Made by a program: the position numbers and the translations under genes. Source: JBBQUP01 sp038212305 (lineage in GTDB: Bacteria > Bacteroidota > Bacteroidia > Bacteroidales > Marinilabiliaceae). From it: a DNA stretch of 64,000 bases. Positions within the stretch are counted from its first letter, which is position 1, and every line of letters starts with the position of its first letter. Below are positions 46,973-55,094 of this stretch, in pieces. Under the pieces are notes generated by a model, which had not been told where the DNA came from, searched no databases, and worked only from the letters and a program-made list of their open reading frames with translations. The DNA is taken from NCBI GenBank assembly GCA_038212305.1, contig JBBQUP010000003.1, positions 1-64,000 on the forward strand, given 5' to 3'.

Positions 46973-47218
46973 CCGGTTTAAGTTGTGCGTTCGACTGCTA
47001 TATTAAATATAATCCAATAAGAAAAAACTGAAAAAAATCAGTCTTTTCTAAAACAAAACATTGATAGGCTCCTATGTAATTATAAATCAGTTAAATTCCA
47101 TATTAGAAAAATTGACTATTTCGCACAAATATTCAACAGTCCATGTAATCAAAACTAAATATCATTAAGATTACACTCCACTGAATTGAATCCGTATATT
47201 TGAATAAATAATATAGTA

Positions 47219-48049
47219 ATGATTCTAATTGCAGATAGTGGTTCAACGAAAACAGATTGGGCAATAATTTCAGGGACAAATATTAAAAAATTTACTACTT
47301 CGGGGATCAACCCATTCTATTTAAACTCAATTGAAATTTCTCAAATTCTTCAAGATGAATTTCCAGACGGACTAAAGAACAACTTCGCAAATATGTGGTT
47401 CTATGGTGCTGGATGCACGCCCGAAAAAAAGAACATTGTTTTTCAAGCTCTGCAAACCTCGTTTAATAGTTTACAAATTAATGTTGAGTCTGATTTACTT
47501 GGAACAGCCAGAGCTTTATGTGGTAATGAAAAGGGGATTGCTTGTATCCTAGGAACAGGCTCAAATTCGTGCTATTACAATGGCACAAGTATTGAATCTA
47601 ATGTCTCCCCTTTAGGTTACATTCTTGGAGATGAAGGCAGTGGGGCAGTTTTAGGTAAACGATTTTTAGCTGATTTATTAAAAAATCAACTTTCCAATGA
47701 AATAGCGAGTGCATTTTTTGAATCAATTGCGTTAACACCGGCTGAGCTTTTACATCGCATCTATCGCGAACCATTACCAAATCGCTTCATGGCATCCATT
47801 ACTCCTTTTCTAAAAAAATGGGAATCGAATCAGCTAATTTATAATTTGATTCACGATGAGTTTAATCGATTTATTAGCCGAAATATCTTACAATATCCTC
47901 AATCATCCAAAATTTTAATACATTTTTCAGGAAGTATTGCTTTTCATTTTTCAGCAATATTAAAAGATGTGCTCTTATCAAATCATCTCACTCCCGGAAT
48001 AATTGTAAAAAATCCATTAGATAGTTTAATTGATTATCATACTCGATAA
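47219..48049 (+). CDS. BadF/BadG/BcrA/BcrD-type ATPase, N-acetylglucosamine kinase-like
   Basis: This 276-residue ASKHA-fold kinase begins MILIADSGSTKTDWAII, the phosphate-1 motif. It continues with IACILGTGSNSCYYNG (near 110), GYILGDEGSGAVLGKR (near 136) and IHFSGSIAFHFSAILKDVL. The pattern is that of N-acetylglucosamine or related amino-sugar kinases, a common single gene in Bacteroidota. The exact sugar is not provable from sequence. Confidence 0.87.
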   Translation: MILIADSGSTKTDWAIISGTNIKKFTTSGINPFYLNSIEISQILQDEFPDGLKNNFANMWFYGAGCTPEKKNIVFQALQTSFNSLQINVESDLLGTARALCGNEKGIACILGTGSNSCYYNGTSIESNVSPLGYILGDEGSGAVLGKRFLADLLKNQLSNEIASAFFESIALTPAELLHRIYREPLPNRFMASITPFLKKWESNQLIYNLIHDEFNRFISRNILQYPQSSKILIHFSGSIAFHFSAILKDVLLSNHLTPGIIVKNPLDSLIDYHTR

Positions 48050-48265
48050 TAATTTTCGGTTTTTAAGATTCCAAGGGACACGATAAACAGCGATACGTGT
48101 TAATTTTCATTAAAAAAAATGCAGCAACAATAAATTTTGTAAAAATATTTTTATACTTTTAACAAATCTTCAAAATGTCCTTTCCCAATAGTCAGATAAA
48201 TAAATCCAAATCAAAGAGATTCCAAGCCCTTGGAGTCTCTTTTTGATTATTTGTTGAGTCAAAAT

Positions 48266-48463
48266 ATGAACGATTGGCAGGAATACAACAGCTCAAAAAC
48301 ATCAAATACTGAAAGGCTTGAGTGTTTGAAATGTTCATCAAAATATAGTCGCTCTGAGCTTAAACGACAATGTGGCAATTGCTTTTGCTGTTTAAGTTGC
48401 GAAATATATACCTGTCCTCAATGCAACTCTGATATTATTGTTATCGCCTTTCCCGAAATTTAA
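48266..48463 (+). CDS. Small cysteine-rich protein, probable zinc ribbon
   Basis: A 65-residue frame beginning MNDWQEYNSSKTSN has eight cysteines, in CLKCSSKYSR, QCGNCFCCLSCEIYTCPQC. The pairs CxxC...CxxC would suit zinc binding. It ends 14 bases before the convergent mnmH-like stop. A TTG at 48230 could extend it by 12 residues (MESLFDYLLSQN). I do not recognise the family; because it is short, expression is uncertain. Confidence 0.6.
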   Translation: MNDWQEYNSSKTSNTERLECLKCSSKYSRSELKRQCGNCFCCLSCEIYTCPQCNSDIIVIAFPEI

Positions 48464-48477
48464 AAGCATCCGAAGAT

Positions 48478-49503
48478 TTAAAGAGTTCTAAGGTTGTCTT
48501 TAGCAAAATCAATAAGCATATTAACAGCTTTATTTGGATCATTATCCTCAATCTCTAACAATACCTTATCGGATTCGCGCTGCTTAAACCAATAATTATA
48601 CAACTGGTCGAAACAGCTCAACAAAAGCTCTGACAGTGAATTAATATCGTTATTATCAATTAATTTTAATGCTTCTTGGGTTCTTCTAACTCCTAATCGT
48701 CGACTAATTTTTAAAATTGAATCATGAAGTACCGATTTATCTTTTTCCGAATACTCAAGAATAATATTATCAAGCCGTTCTTGAAAAGGTCTGGAAAAAT
48801 ATATGATTGGACAATCGTTTAAGTAATTCCGAAACAGCTGAGGTAAGGCATGATCGCTAAGAACTGGTTGATCATATTTAACCCAGATTATTTTTTTAGA
48901 GTTTAAACTCACCAATGTCCAAAGTAATTCATTTTCGAATTTTTCAGGTGTACATGCTTGCCATACATCTGAAAAAAAAGCTTCTGGCGATAATTTTTTT
49001 GCAATTCCTTCCAAATCCAGAACCTGTTCTCCCTGTAAATATAAATTCTCTAATATCCCGCGTTTACCGCTACCTAGTGGCCCTCCAACGATAACAAAAT
49101 TCCAAAAATAGCCTTGTAAAAATCTCTTCAAGTACAATCTGAAGGAGTGATAACCCCCTTTGAGAATCGTTACATCTACTCCTACGACCTGAAAAAGTGA
49201 TGCTAAGACAAATGAAATCAATTGATCGCCATCATCATATATAAATAAAGGCAATTGATCGGGATTACTAATTTGATTTGCAATATCTGAAAATCTGCCT
49301 CCAATATGACTAATTAATGCTCCTTTTTCGGCTTGGGTTTTAATCTCATCTATTTCAAAACCAATAGTACAAGCCGGAATATTTATACTATTAGGTAAAT
49401 GACCCAATTCATAAATCTCTCTTGATCGAAAATCGATAAGAATACCCGTTGAACTGGAATTAATAAAATCAGATATATCTGCCTCGTTAATAATTGGCAA
49501 CAT
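48478..49503 (-). CDS. MnmH-like tRNA 2-selenouridine synthase without the catalytic cysteine
   Basis: MnmH converts 2-thiouridine to 2-selenouridine in tRNA, using a rhodanese domain and a P-loop domain. This 341-residue protein keeps the layout: rhodanese part (LIDFRSREIYELGHLPNSIN, about 17-36), GGYHSFR, P-loop GGPLGSGKR near 140 and VLDLEGIAKK. Where E. coli has the catalytic cysteine in CCARGGQRS, this protein reads FIYDDGDQLIS with no cysteine. It may therefore lack the selenation step. The ATG at 49503 was chosen; one at 49575 adds 24 residues lacking in the family. Divergent from rlmD. Confidence 0.82.
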   Translation of the reverse strand: MLPIINEADISDFINSSSTGILIDFRSREIYELGHLPNSINIPACTIGFEIDEIKTQAEKGALISHIGGRFSDIANQISNPDQLPLFIYDDGDQLISFVLASLFQVVGVDVTILKGGYHSFRLYLKRFLQGYFWNFVIVGGPLGSGKRGILENLYLQGEQVLDLEGIAKKLSPEAFFSDVWQACTPEKFENELLWTLVSLNSKKIIWVKYDQPVLSDHALPQLFRNYLNDCPIIYFSRPFQERLDNIILEYSEKDKSVLHDSILKISRRLGVRRTQEALKLIDNNDINSLSELLLSCFDQLYNYWFKQRESDKVLLEIEDNDPNKAVNMLIDFAKDNLRTL

Positions 49504-49598
49504 AACTTGCTTGATTTGAAGTTTGTTTTGTAAATATAAGTAATAAATATTCAAAAACTCCAGATGGGTAAACATCCTTTTTAGATCCTTTTTTTAAT

Positions 49599-49606
49599 TA
49601 ACTTTG
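49599..49606 (+). promoter_or_regulatory. Putative -7 element for rlmD
   Basis: TAACTTTG matches TAnnTTTG and is followed by CGCCC, 20 bases before the GTG start. Confidence 0.45.
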
Positions 49607-49626
49607 CGCCCTAAAAAGAAAATATT

Positions 49627-51033
49627 GTGAGTAGATCGAAAAACATTCCTGTACTTGGACGGATTGAAATAACAGATGTTGCAGCTGAAGGAAAAGCAAT
49701 TGGCAGGTACGAGGAAAAAATAGTATTTGTTCAACATGCAGTTCCTGGAGATGTTGTTGATGTGCAAGTCAAAAAAAAACGCAAGAACTATTACGAAGGA
49801 TTTCCAATAAAATATCACGTTTACTCACCCATTAGAATTGCTCCAATTTGTTCTCATTTTGGTGTTTGTGGAGGTTGTAAATGGCAACATATGCCCTATT
49901 CGGAACAGTTAAAATTTAAAGAAAAAGAGGTCTATAATAATTTATTACGAATTGGTAAAATTGAACTTCCCACAATTAATACAATAATAGCCTCTGCAAA
50001 TCAATTACATTACAGGAATAAACTCGAATATACTTTTAGTAATAAACGATGGCTAAGTGAAGAGGAGTTAAAATCGGACATTGAGTTTGATAACAAAAAT
50101 GCGTTGGGTTTTCATATTCCTGGTATGTTTGATAAAATTATTGATATTGATGAATGCTTTTTACAAGCAGAACCATCAAATTCAATAAGACTATCAATAA
50201 AAAGCTATGCAGAAAAGGAAGGTTTATCTTTTTTTGATTTACGAAAACAAGAAGGACTTTTGCGGACTTTAATCATTCGAACCTCATCAACAGGTGAAGT
50301 TATGGTTATTGTTGTTTTCTTTTACAACGATACACAAGCAATAAATCAATTGTTATTACATATACAAAACCAGTTTCCAATGATTACTTCATTGCAATAT
50401 GTAATTAATCAAAAAGGAAATGATACCATTCAGGATCAGGAGGTTATTCTATTCACTGGGAAAGATCATTTAATCGAAACCATGGAAAACTTGACATTTA
50501 AAGTAGGCCCAAAATCGTTTTATCAAACCAACTCGTTACAAGCTTACGAATTGTATAAGATAGCTCTCGATTTCGCACAACTTACTGGTAACGAAACTGT
50601 TTACGATTTGTATACCGGCACTGGTACCATTGCTAATTTTATTGCCAATAAAGCCAAAAAGGTTGTTGGTATTGAGTATGTACCTGAAGCAATTGAAGAT
50701 GCAAAACTAAATGCTGAGCTGAATAATTTAACAAACACTCGGTTTTTTGCAGGAGATATGAAAAATGTATTAACTCACAGTTTTGTTGAACAAGAAGGTA
50801 TGCCACAAGTAGTTATAGTTGATCCACCGCGCGCTGGTATGCATACCGATGTTACTGAAACACTATTAACCATTGCACCTGATCGAATTGTATATGTAAG
50901 TTGCAATTCAGCCACTCAGGCGCGGGATATAAATTTACTCGACTCGCGTTATAAAGTAACTAAAGTTCAACCAGTTGATATGTTTCCTCATACCCACCAT
51001 GTCGAAAATGTTGTACTTCTTGAACGCCGATAA
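49627..51033 (+). CDS. rlmD: 23S rRNA (uracil-C5)-methyltransferase, RlmD family
   Basis: This 468-residue SAM-dependent enzyme methylates a uridine in 23S rRNA (U1939 in E. coli for RlmD); RlmCD or tRNA TrmA-type targets cannot be ruled out. It has a TRAM domain (about 5-65), Fe-S cysteines C75, C81 and C84 in CSHFGVCGGCKW, SAM motif DLYTGTGTIANFIA and VDPPRAGMH. The nucleophile is in VSCNSATQARD near 427. The start is GTG at 49627. Its promoter box faces away from mnmH. Confidence 0.88.
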   Translation: MSRSKNIPVLGRIEITDVAAEGKAIGRYEEKIVFVQHAVPGDVVDVQVKKKRKNYYEGFPIKYHVYSPIRIAPICSHFGVCGGCKWQHMPYSEQLKFKEKEVYNNLLRIGKIELPTINTIIASANQLHYRNKLEYTFSNKRWLSEEELKSDIEFDNKNALGFHIPGMFDKIIDIDECFLQAEPSNSIRLSIKSYAEKEGLSFFDLRKQEGLLRTLIIRTSSTGEVMVIVVFFYNDTQAINQLLLHIQNQFPMITSLQYVINQKGNDTIQDQEVILFTGKDHLIETMENLTFKVGPKSFYQTNSLQAYELYKIALDFAQLTGNETVYDLYTGTGTIANFIANKAKKVVGIEYVPEAIEDAKLNAELNNLTNTRFFAGDMKNVLTHSFVEQEGMPQVVIVDPPRAGMHTDVTETLLTIAPDRIVYVSCNSATQARDINLLDSRYKVTKVQPVDMFPHTHHVENVVLLERR

Positions 51034-51206
51034 ATAAGAATAACAAAACTTTTTTTTGAGGCATTGCTAACTGGAACAATTAGGCTGGTTACATTGTTTT
51101 TAAGTTAATAAGTGAAAGCCAGAGACTAAAATTTAACTCTAATTTTACTTTAAATATTTCTTCACAAAAAGAAATTTGTTTAACTTATCAGGACAAATGC
51201 AACACT

Positions 51207-51935
51207 ATGGAAACCAACTATCCATTTGAAAGATATGGTAATCTTGTCAAGGAGGAATCTCTTGTTTCGATGGACAACAAGATTTTACCAAACACTTATC
51301 TTTTAGAAGCTTATGAGCCGTTCCCAGGCTTTTATAACTATTATAGTGAACAACCATTGGATCAAAAACCACTTTATGTATATTTTATCTTAAAAAGTAC
51401 TTATACTTTAGAAGAGGTTACGCGAGCGACTCAAAAAATAAAAGTATTCTTCCCCGCCAAAAACCTAGATGTTGCTGCTGGAACAATTCATATTCTTAAC
51501 GAAACCTATCACATGCTTAGGATTCGGCATTTAGAGAATTATGATCAGATTGCTAATTTGCAAGCATGCTTTGCCGATGAAGGTTTTTTATTTACACGCA
51601 AACCCTCTCGTAAGATCAATGCAAAAGGAATTATCCGCATCAAAAAATTTTATGTTCTTCAACCTTTAGCCGATGGTATTTTTATTGACTTAATTGAGAA
51701 AAACCACGGCTATATTGTGTTACCACGATCATTTACCTGGAAATTATTTGAAGAGATTTCGCGTCAAGTTAAGCTCAATTTAAATCACATGGAATACGAT
51801 GCTGCGCTTGCCCATTTTCATAACAATTACAAAATTGTAGATATGGTTCGTATATATAACTCAAACGTGGGCTTAGATTTCTTAAAGGTAATACGAGATA
51901 AGTATCTGACTATCATCAACCAAACTATTTTATAG
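51207..51935 (+). CDS. Conserved protein of unknown function
   Basis: I do not recognise this 242-residue protein. It has no signal peptide, membrane helix or cysteine cluster. It is mixed alpha/beta with several aromatic patches (FPGFYNYYSEQPLD, IKKFYVLQPLADGIFID, YIVLPRSFTWKLFEEI). Homologues are expected in other Bacteroidales because it reads as a well-conserved soluble protein. Its stop is 2 bases before the GTG of the next gene, so it is probably co-transcribed with the 5'-nucleotidase pair. Confidence 0.75.
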   Translation: METNYPFERYGNLVKEESLVSMDNKILPNTYLLEAYEPFPGFYNYYSEQPLDQKPLYVYFILKSTYTLEEVTRATQKIKVFFPAKNLDVAAGTIHILNETYHMLRIRHLENYDQIANLQACFADEGFLFTRKPSRKINAKGIIRIKKFYVLQPLADGIFIDLIEKNHGYIVLPRSFTWKLFEEISRQVKLNLNHMEYDAALAHFHNNYKIVDMVRIYNSNVGLDFLKVIRDKYLTIINQTIL

Positions 51936-51937
51936 TT

Positions 51938-52735
51938 GTGAATAAAATCACTAATCGATTAAAATATTTACTGCCTATTGTTATTTTAACAGTAGTTATT
52001 GCATCCGGTTGTAAAACCCAGCAAGCTCCAATTTCATTTAGGAGTAGCTTAATATTGCTCGATTCAACTATTTATAGTGATACCATTTTTGAAAAAGAAA
52101 TAGCGCCTTATAGAGATTCGTTGCTCGTACAAATGAATCAAATCATTGGATTCTCCGACAGTTTATACCGAGCAACTAAACCATCGTGTGCATTATCAAA
52201 CTGGGTTGCAGATGCTATGTATGATACTGTTTTTAGTCTATCATTAAAAAATACTGACATTCCTAAGCCCGATTTTGCCATTGTAAACATAAAAGGATTG
52301 CGATCGGGAATAAATGCCGGTCCTATTTATATTAAAAATTTATTTGAACTAATGCCCTTCGAGAACCAAATTGTAATGGTTTCCTTAACCGGAAATCAGA
52401 TTGTAGATTTATTCCGTTTTATGGGTAGTGAAAATGGAGATGGATTAAGTAATGCCAGTTTTACCTACTTAAATGGTCAACTAACTGACAGTAAAATTGG
52501 AAAGGATGACATTGATTTATCACAAACTTATCACGTAATAGCTCCAGATTATTTAGCCAATGGAGGTGATTACTATTCCATATTAACTCAAACCACAAAA
52601 AAATATGAAACAGGCTTGAAAACTAGAGATGTGCTCATTGATCATGTTAAAAAGCAATGTCAAAAAAATAAGTTTATTCAATTGAGAAAAGATAATCCAG
52701 TTACAATTCTCTCAAAAAATCGATCCAATGACTAA
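51938..52735 (+). CDS. 5'-nucleotidase C-terminal domain lipoprotein
   Basis: The 265-residue protein starts at GTG and has a signal ending VIASGC, a lipobox. The rest matches the C-terminal substrate-binding domain of 5'-nucleotidases: CALSNWVADAMYDT, DFAIVNIKGLRSGINAGPIY, LFELMPFENQIVMVSLTG and YHVIAPDYLANGGDYY. The metallophosphatase half is encoded separately by the next gene, which overlaps its stop by 8 bases. Together they probably form one periplasmic enzyme. Confidence 0.88.
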   Translation: MNKITNRLKYLLPIVILTVVIASGCKTQQAPISFRSSLILLDSTIYSDTIFEKEIAPYRDSLLVQMNQIIGFSDSLYRATKPSCALSNWVADAMYDTVFSLSLKNTDIPKPDFAIVNIKGLRSGINAGPIYIKNLFELMPFENQIVMVSLTGNQIVDLFRFMGSENGDGLSNASFTYLNGQLTDSKIGKDDIDLSQTYHVIAPDYLANGGDYYSILTQTTKKYETGLKTRDVLIDHVKKQCQKNKFIQLRKDNPVTILSKNRSND

Positions 52736-53591
52736 CCGTAGACATTTCCTTAAGCAAAGCATGTTGTCGGGATTACTTCTTACTTCCGGATCGATATTTG
52801 CCAAATCGTCAAAAAAAAAATCACATCTATGTATTTTGCATACCAATGATGTACATAGTCATATAGATCCTTTTCCATCAGATCATCCGAAATTCCCAAA
52901 TCAAGGAGGTTTTGCTCGTAGAAAAGAATTAATAACTCACATAAAAGCTGAAAACACGAATACCCTACTTTTTGATTGTGGTGATATATTTCAAGGCACT
53001 CCCTATTTTAATTTTTACAAAGGAAATATCGAAATAGATTTAATGAACCAAATGGGTTATAACGCAATAACAATAGGCAATCACGAATTTGATAACGGAA
53101 TTGAAGAGCTTGCCAAAGTAATGACAAAAGCTAATTTCCGCATCGTTTGCTCGAATTACGATTTTTCTAATACTCCCATGCAAGCGTTAACTGTTCCTTT
53201 CACCATTTTTGCATTTAAGAATATAAAAATTGGTGTAATAGGATTGGGAATAGAGTTAGAAGGATTAGTAGATTCAAACAAATATGGTAAAACTAAGTAT
53301 ATAGAGCCACTTGAAAGAGCCAATTATTATAGCCAATTATTAAAGAAAGATGAAAAGTGCGATTATGTCGTATGTCTGAGTCATTTAGGATATTCCTATT
53401 CAAACAACAAAGTAAGCGATTTAGTACTCGCTAAAAACACATCTTACATTGATATGATTTTGGGCGGACATACTCACACTTTTTTAGACGAGCCAACGAA
53501 AGTCACGAATCAAATTAACAAGGAAGTTATCGTTAATCAAGTAGGATGGGCAGGTGTAAAATTGGGCCGATTGGATATTGATTTTGATTGA
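52728..53591 (+). CDS. 5'-nucleotidase N-terminal metallophosphatase domain, Tat-exported
   Basis: This 287-residue protein has a twin-arginine signal (NRRHFLKQSMLSGLLL). The metallophosphatase motifs are LHTNDVHSHIDPFP (about 36-49), FDCGDIFQGTPYFNF, TIGNHEFDNG, CLSHLGYS and GGHTHTF. The C-terminal domain of UshA-type nucleotidases is missing because it is made by the upstream gene. This inverts the usual N-to-C order. Tat export suggests the metal is loaded in the cytoplasm. Confidence 0.9.
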   Translation: MTNRRHFLKQSMLSGLLLTSGSIFAKSSKKKSHLCILHTNDVHSHIDPFPSDHPKFPNQGGFARRKELITHIKAENTNTLLFDCGDIFQGTPYFNFYKGNIEIDLMNQMGYNAITIGNHEFDNGIEELAKVMTKANFRIVCSNYDFSNTPMQALTVPFTIFAFKNIKIGVIGLGIELEGLVDSNKYGKTKYIEPLERANYYSQLLKKDEKCDYVVCLSHLGYSYSNNKVSDLVLAKNTSYIDMILGGHTHTFLDEPTKVTNQINKEVIVNQVGWAGVKLGRLDIDFD

Positions 53592-53615
53592 CTCAAATTC
53601 CCTACAATAATACAC

Positions 53616-53654
53616 ATAACCCGAATTGATTTTTAATGTCTCTATTCGGGTTAT
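53616..53654. terminator. Bidirectional terminator between the nucleotidase pair and prfB
   Basis: ATAACCCGAAT (53616-53626) pairs perfectly with ATTCGGGTTAT (53644-53654) around a 17-base loop. Flanks are AT-rich on both sides. It separates two convergent genes. Confidence 0.75.
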
Positions 53655-53684
53655 TTATATAATTTCTCATTCGACTTTTATTGA

Positions 53685-54795
53685 CTATGAGCCTTTTTTA
53701 AAAACTTCTTGCGCACCGTATTCCATTAAATAGGCTTTAATAAAACCATCGATATCACCATCCATAACGGCCTGAACATTTGATGTTTCATGGCCTGTTC
53801 TTACATCCTTCACCAGTTTATACGGTTGCATAACATAGGATCGGATTTGCGAACCCCACTCGATTTTTTTCTTTTGACTTTCAATCACATTTTGTTCAGC
53901 CAATCGCTTTTGCAGCTCTATATCATAAAGCTGAGATTTTAACAATCGCATGGCATTATCTTTATTTCCAAACTGAGAACGCGATTCGGTATTTTCAATT
54001 ACAATTCCCGAAGGAGCATGTCGTAGTCGAACACCCGTCTCCACTTTATTTACATTTTGACCGCCGGCACCACTCGATCGAAATGTATCCCAGGTTATAT
54101 CAGCAGGATTAACTTCAATTTCGATGGTATCATCAATTAAAGGAGCAACAAAAACACTGGTGAATGATGTCATTCGTTTATTTGCTGAATTAAATGGAGA
54201 CAGTCGCACCAAGCGGTGAACGCCATTTTCGCTTTTCAGAAACCCATAAGCAAAATCACCTTCGAATTGAAGTGTTACTGTTTTAATACCAGCCTCATCA
54301 CCAGGTTGAAAGTTTACCTCCTTAACGGTATATTTATGCAATTCGCCCCATCGTAAATACATACGCATGAGCATATTAGCCCAATCCTGACTTTCGGTAC
54401 CACCCGCACCCGAGTTTATTTTAAGCACTGCTCCCAGTTTATCTTCCTCGCGACGAAGCATGTTTTTCAACTCCAAAGCTTCGAGTGATTGTTTTACTAA
54501 TTCAAATTGCTGATCCACATCACTTTCGGACGCTTCACCAGCTTTCTGAAAATCGTAAATCACTTTCAGATCTTCAACCAGTTCCACTAATTCGCTATAT
54601 CCATTTACCCAAGCTTTTAACTCTCGAAGGTTTTTCATGAGTAGCTCAGCTTTTTTAGGATCATCCCAAAAATTTGGAGCCAGCGAACGAGTCTCTTCTT
54701 CGTTTACTTCAATAAGTTTTCTTTCGATGTCAAAGATACCCCCTCAACGCCAACTGGCGTTCAACAACATCTTTTAGTTGGTCTTGATTAATCAT
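53685..54795 (-). CDS. prfB: Peptide chain release factor 2, with programmed +1 frameshift
   Basis: RF2 ends translation at UGA and UAA. The gene starts at ATG 54795 with 21 codons (MINQDQLKDVVERQLALRGYL), meets an in-frame TGA at 54732-54730 and continues after a +1 shift as DIERKLIEVNEEE... The total is about 369 residues. The GGQ motif lies in SSGAGGQNVNKVE. The shift site AGGGGG-TAT-CTT-TGA-C is as in E. coli prfB. A -7-like box (54815-54822) lies just upstream. Only the part from 54638 is an open single frame; the gene is not broken. Confidence 0.95.
54729..54744 (-). promoter_or_regulatory. prfB programmed frameshift site
   Basis: On the minus strand the site reads AGGGGGTATCTTTGAC: an internal Shine-Dalgarno AGGGGG (54744-54739), a 3-base spacer, the slippery CTT and a TGA followed by C. 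It lets RF2 control its own synthesis: low RF2 gives a slow stop and more frameshifting. Confidence 0.9.
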
Positions 54796-54814
54796 ATATA
54801 AATAGTTTGAATTG

Positions 54815-54822
54815 CAAAATTA
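54815..54822 (-). promoter_or_regulatory. Putative -7 element for prfB
   Basis: The minus strand reads TAATTTTG, matching TAnnTTTG, 19 bases before the prfB ATG. Confidence 0.4.
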
Positions 54823-55094
54823 TAAAAACCATAACAAAAGCTGCCAAAATCGATTAAAATGTTCAAACTAAAATAAAAAGGCTGCCAGAATTTTATAGAA
54901 GTCTAGGTATCTGTTTTAATTTCATTCTAAATATATTTTAGAAGTCAAGAATTTAAGAATTTAGACAGATAGAGTGAACAATTAAGATAAAAAAGAGTGG
55001 TTTTTATCTTGAATTTTCTAAAATTTCTTCTCAATCCATCTATTTTTCTAAATTTCTGCCTCTCTTAAAAATCATTTAATGGATTTTTAACCAG

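Larger units (their letters stand above)
46867..47218. other. Intergenic region with a second, minus-oriented terminator-like hairpin
   Basis: After the tkt terminator, a perfect 11-bp stem lies at 46943-46972, with its T-run on the minus strand. A minus-strand -7-like box (47150-47157) and a hairpin at about 47022-47051 lie upstream of it on that strand. No reading frame is convincing. Confidence 0.6.

Noticed and set aside
53685..54638. prfB as an N-terminally truncated gene
   Set aside because: The missing N-terminus is encoded upstream across a canonical programmed frameshift site.
54890..55090. AT-rich stretch before the TPR pseudo-protease gene as a third family B repeat
   Set aside because: Only TTTATAGAAGT-like words are shared with 44533-44543; not enough to call a repeat.
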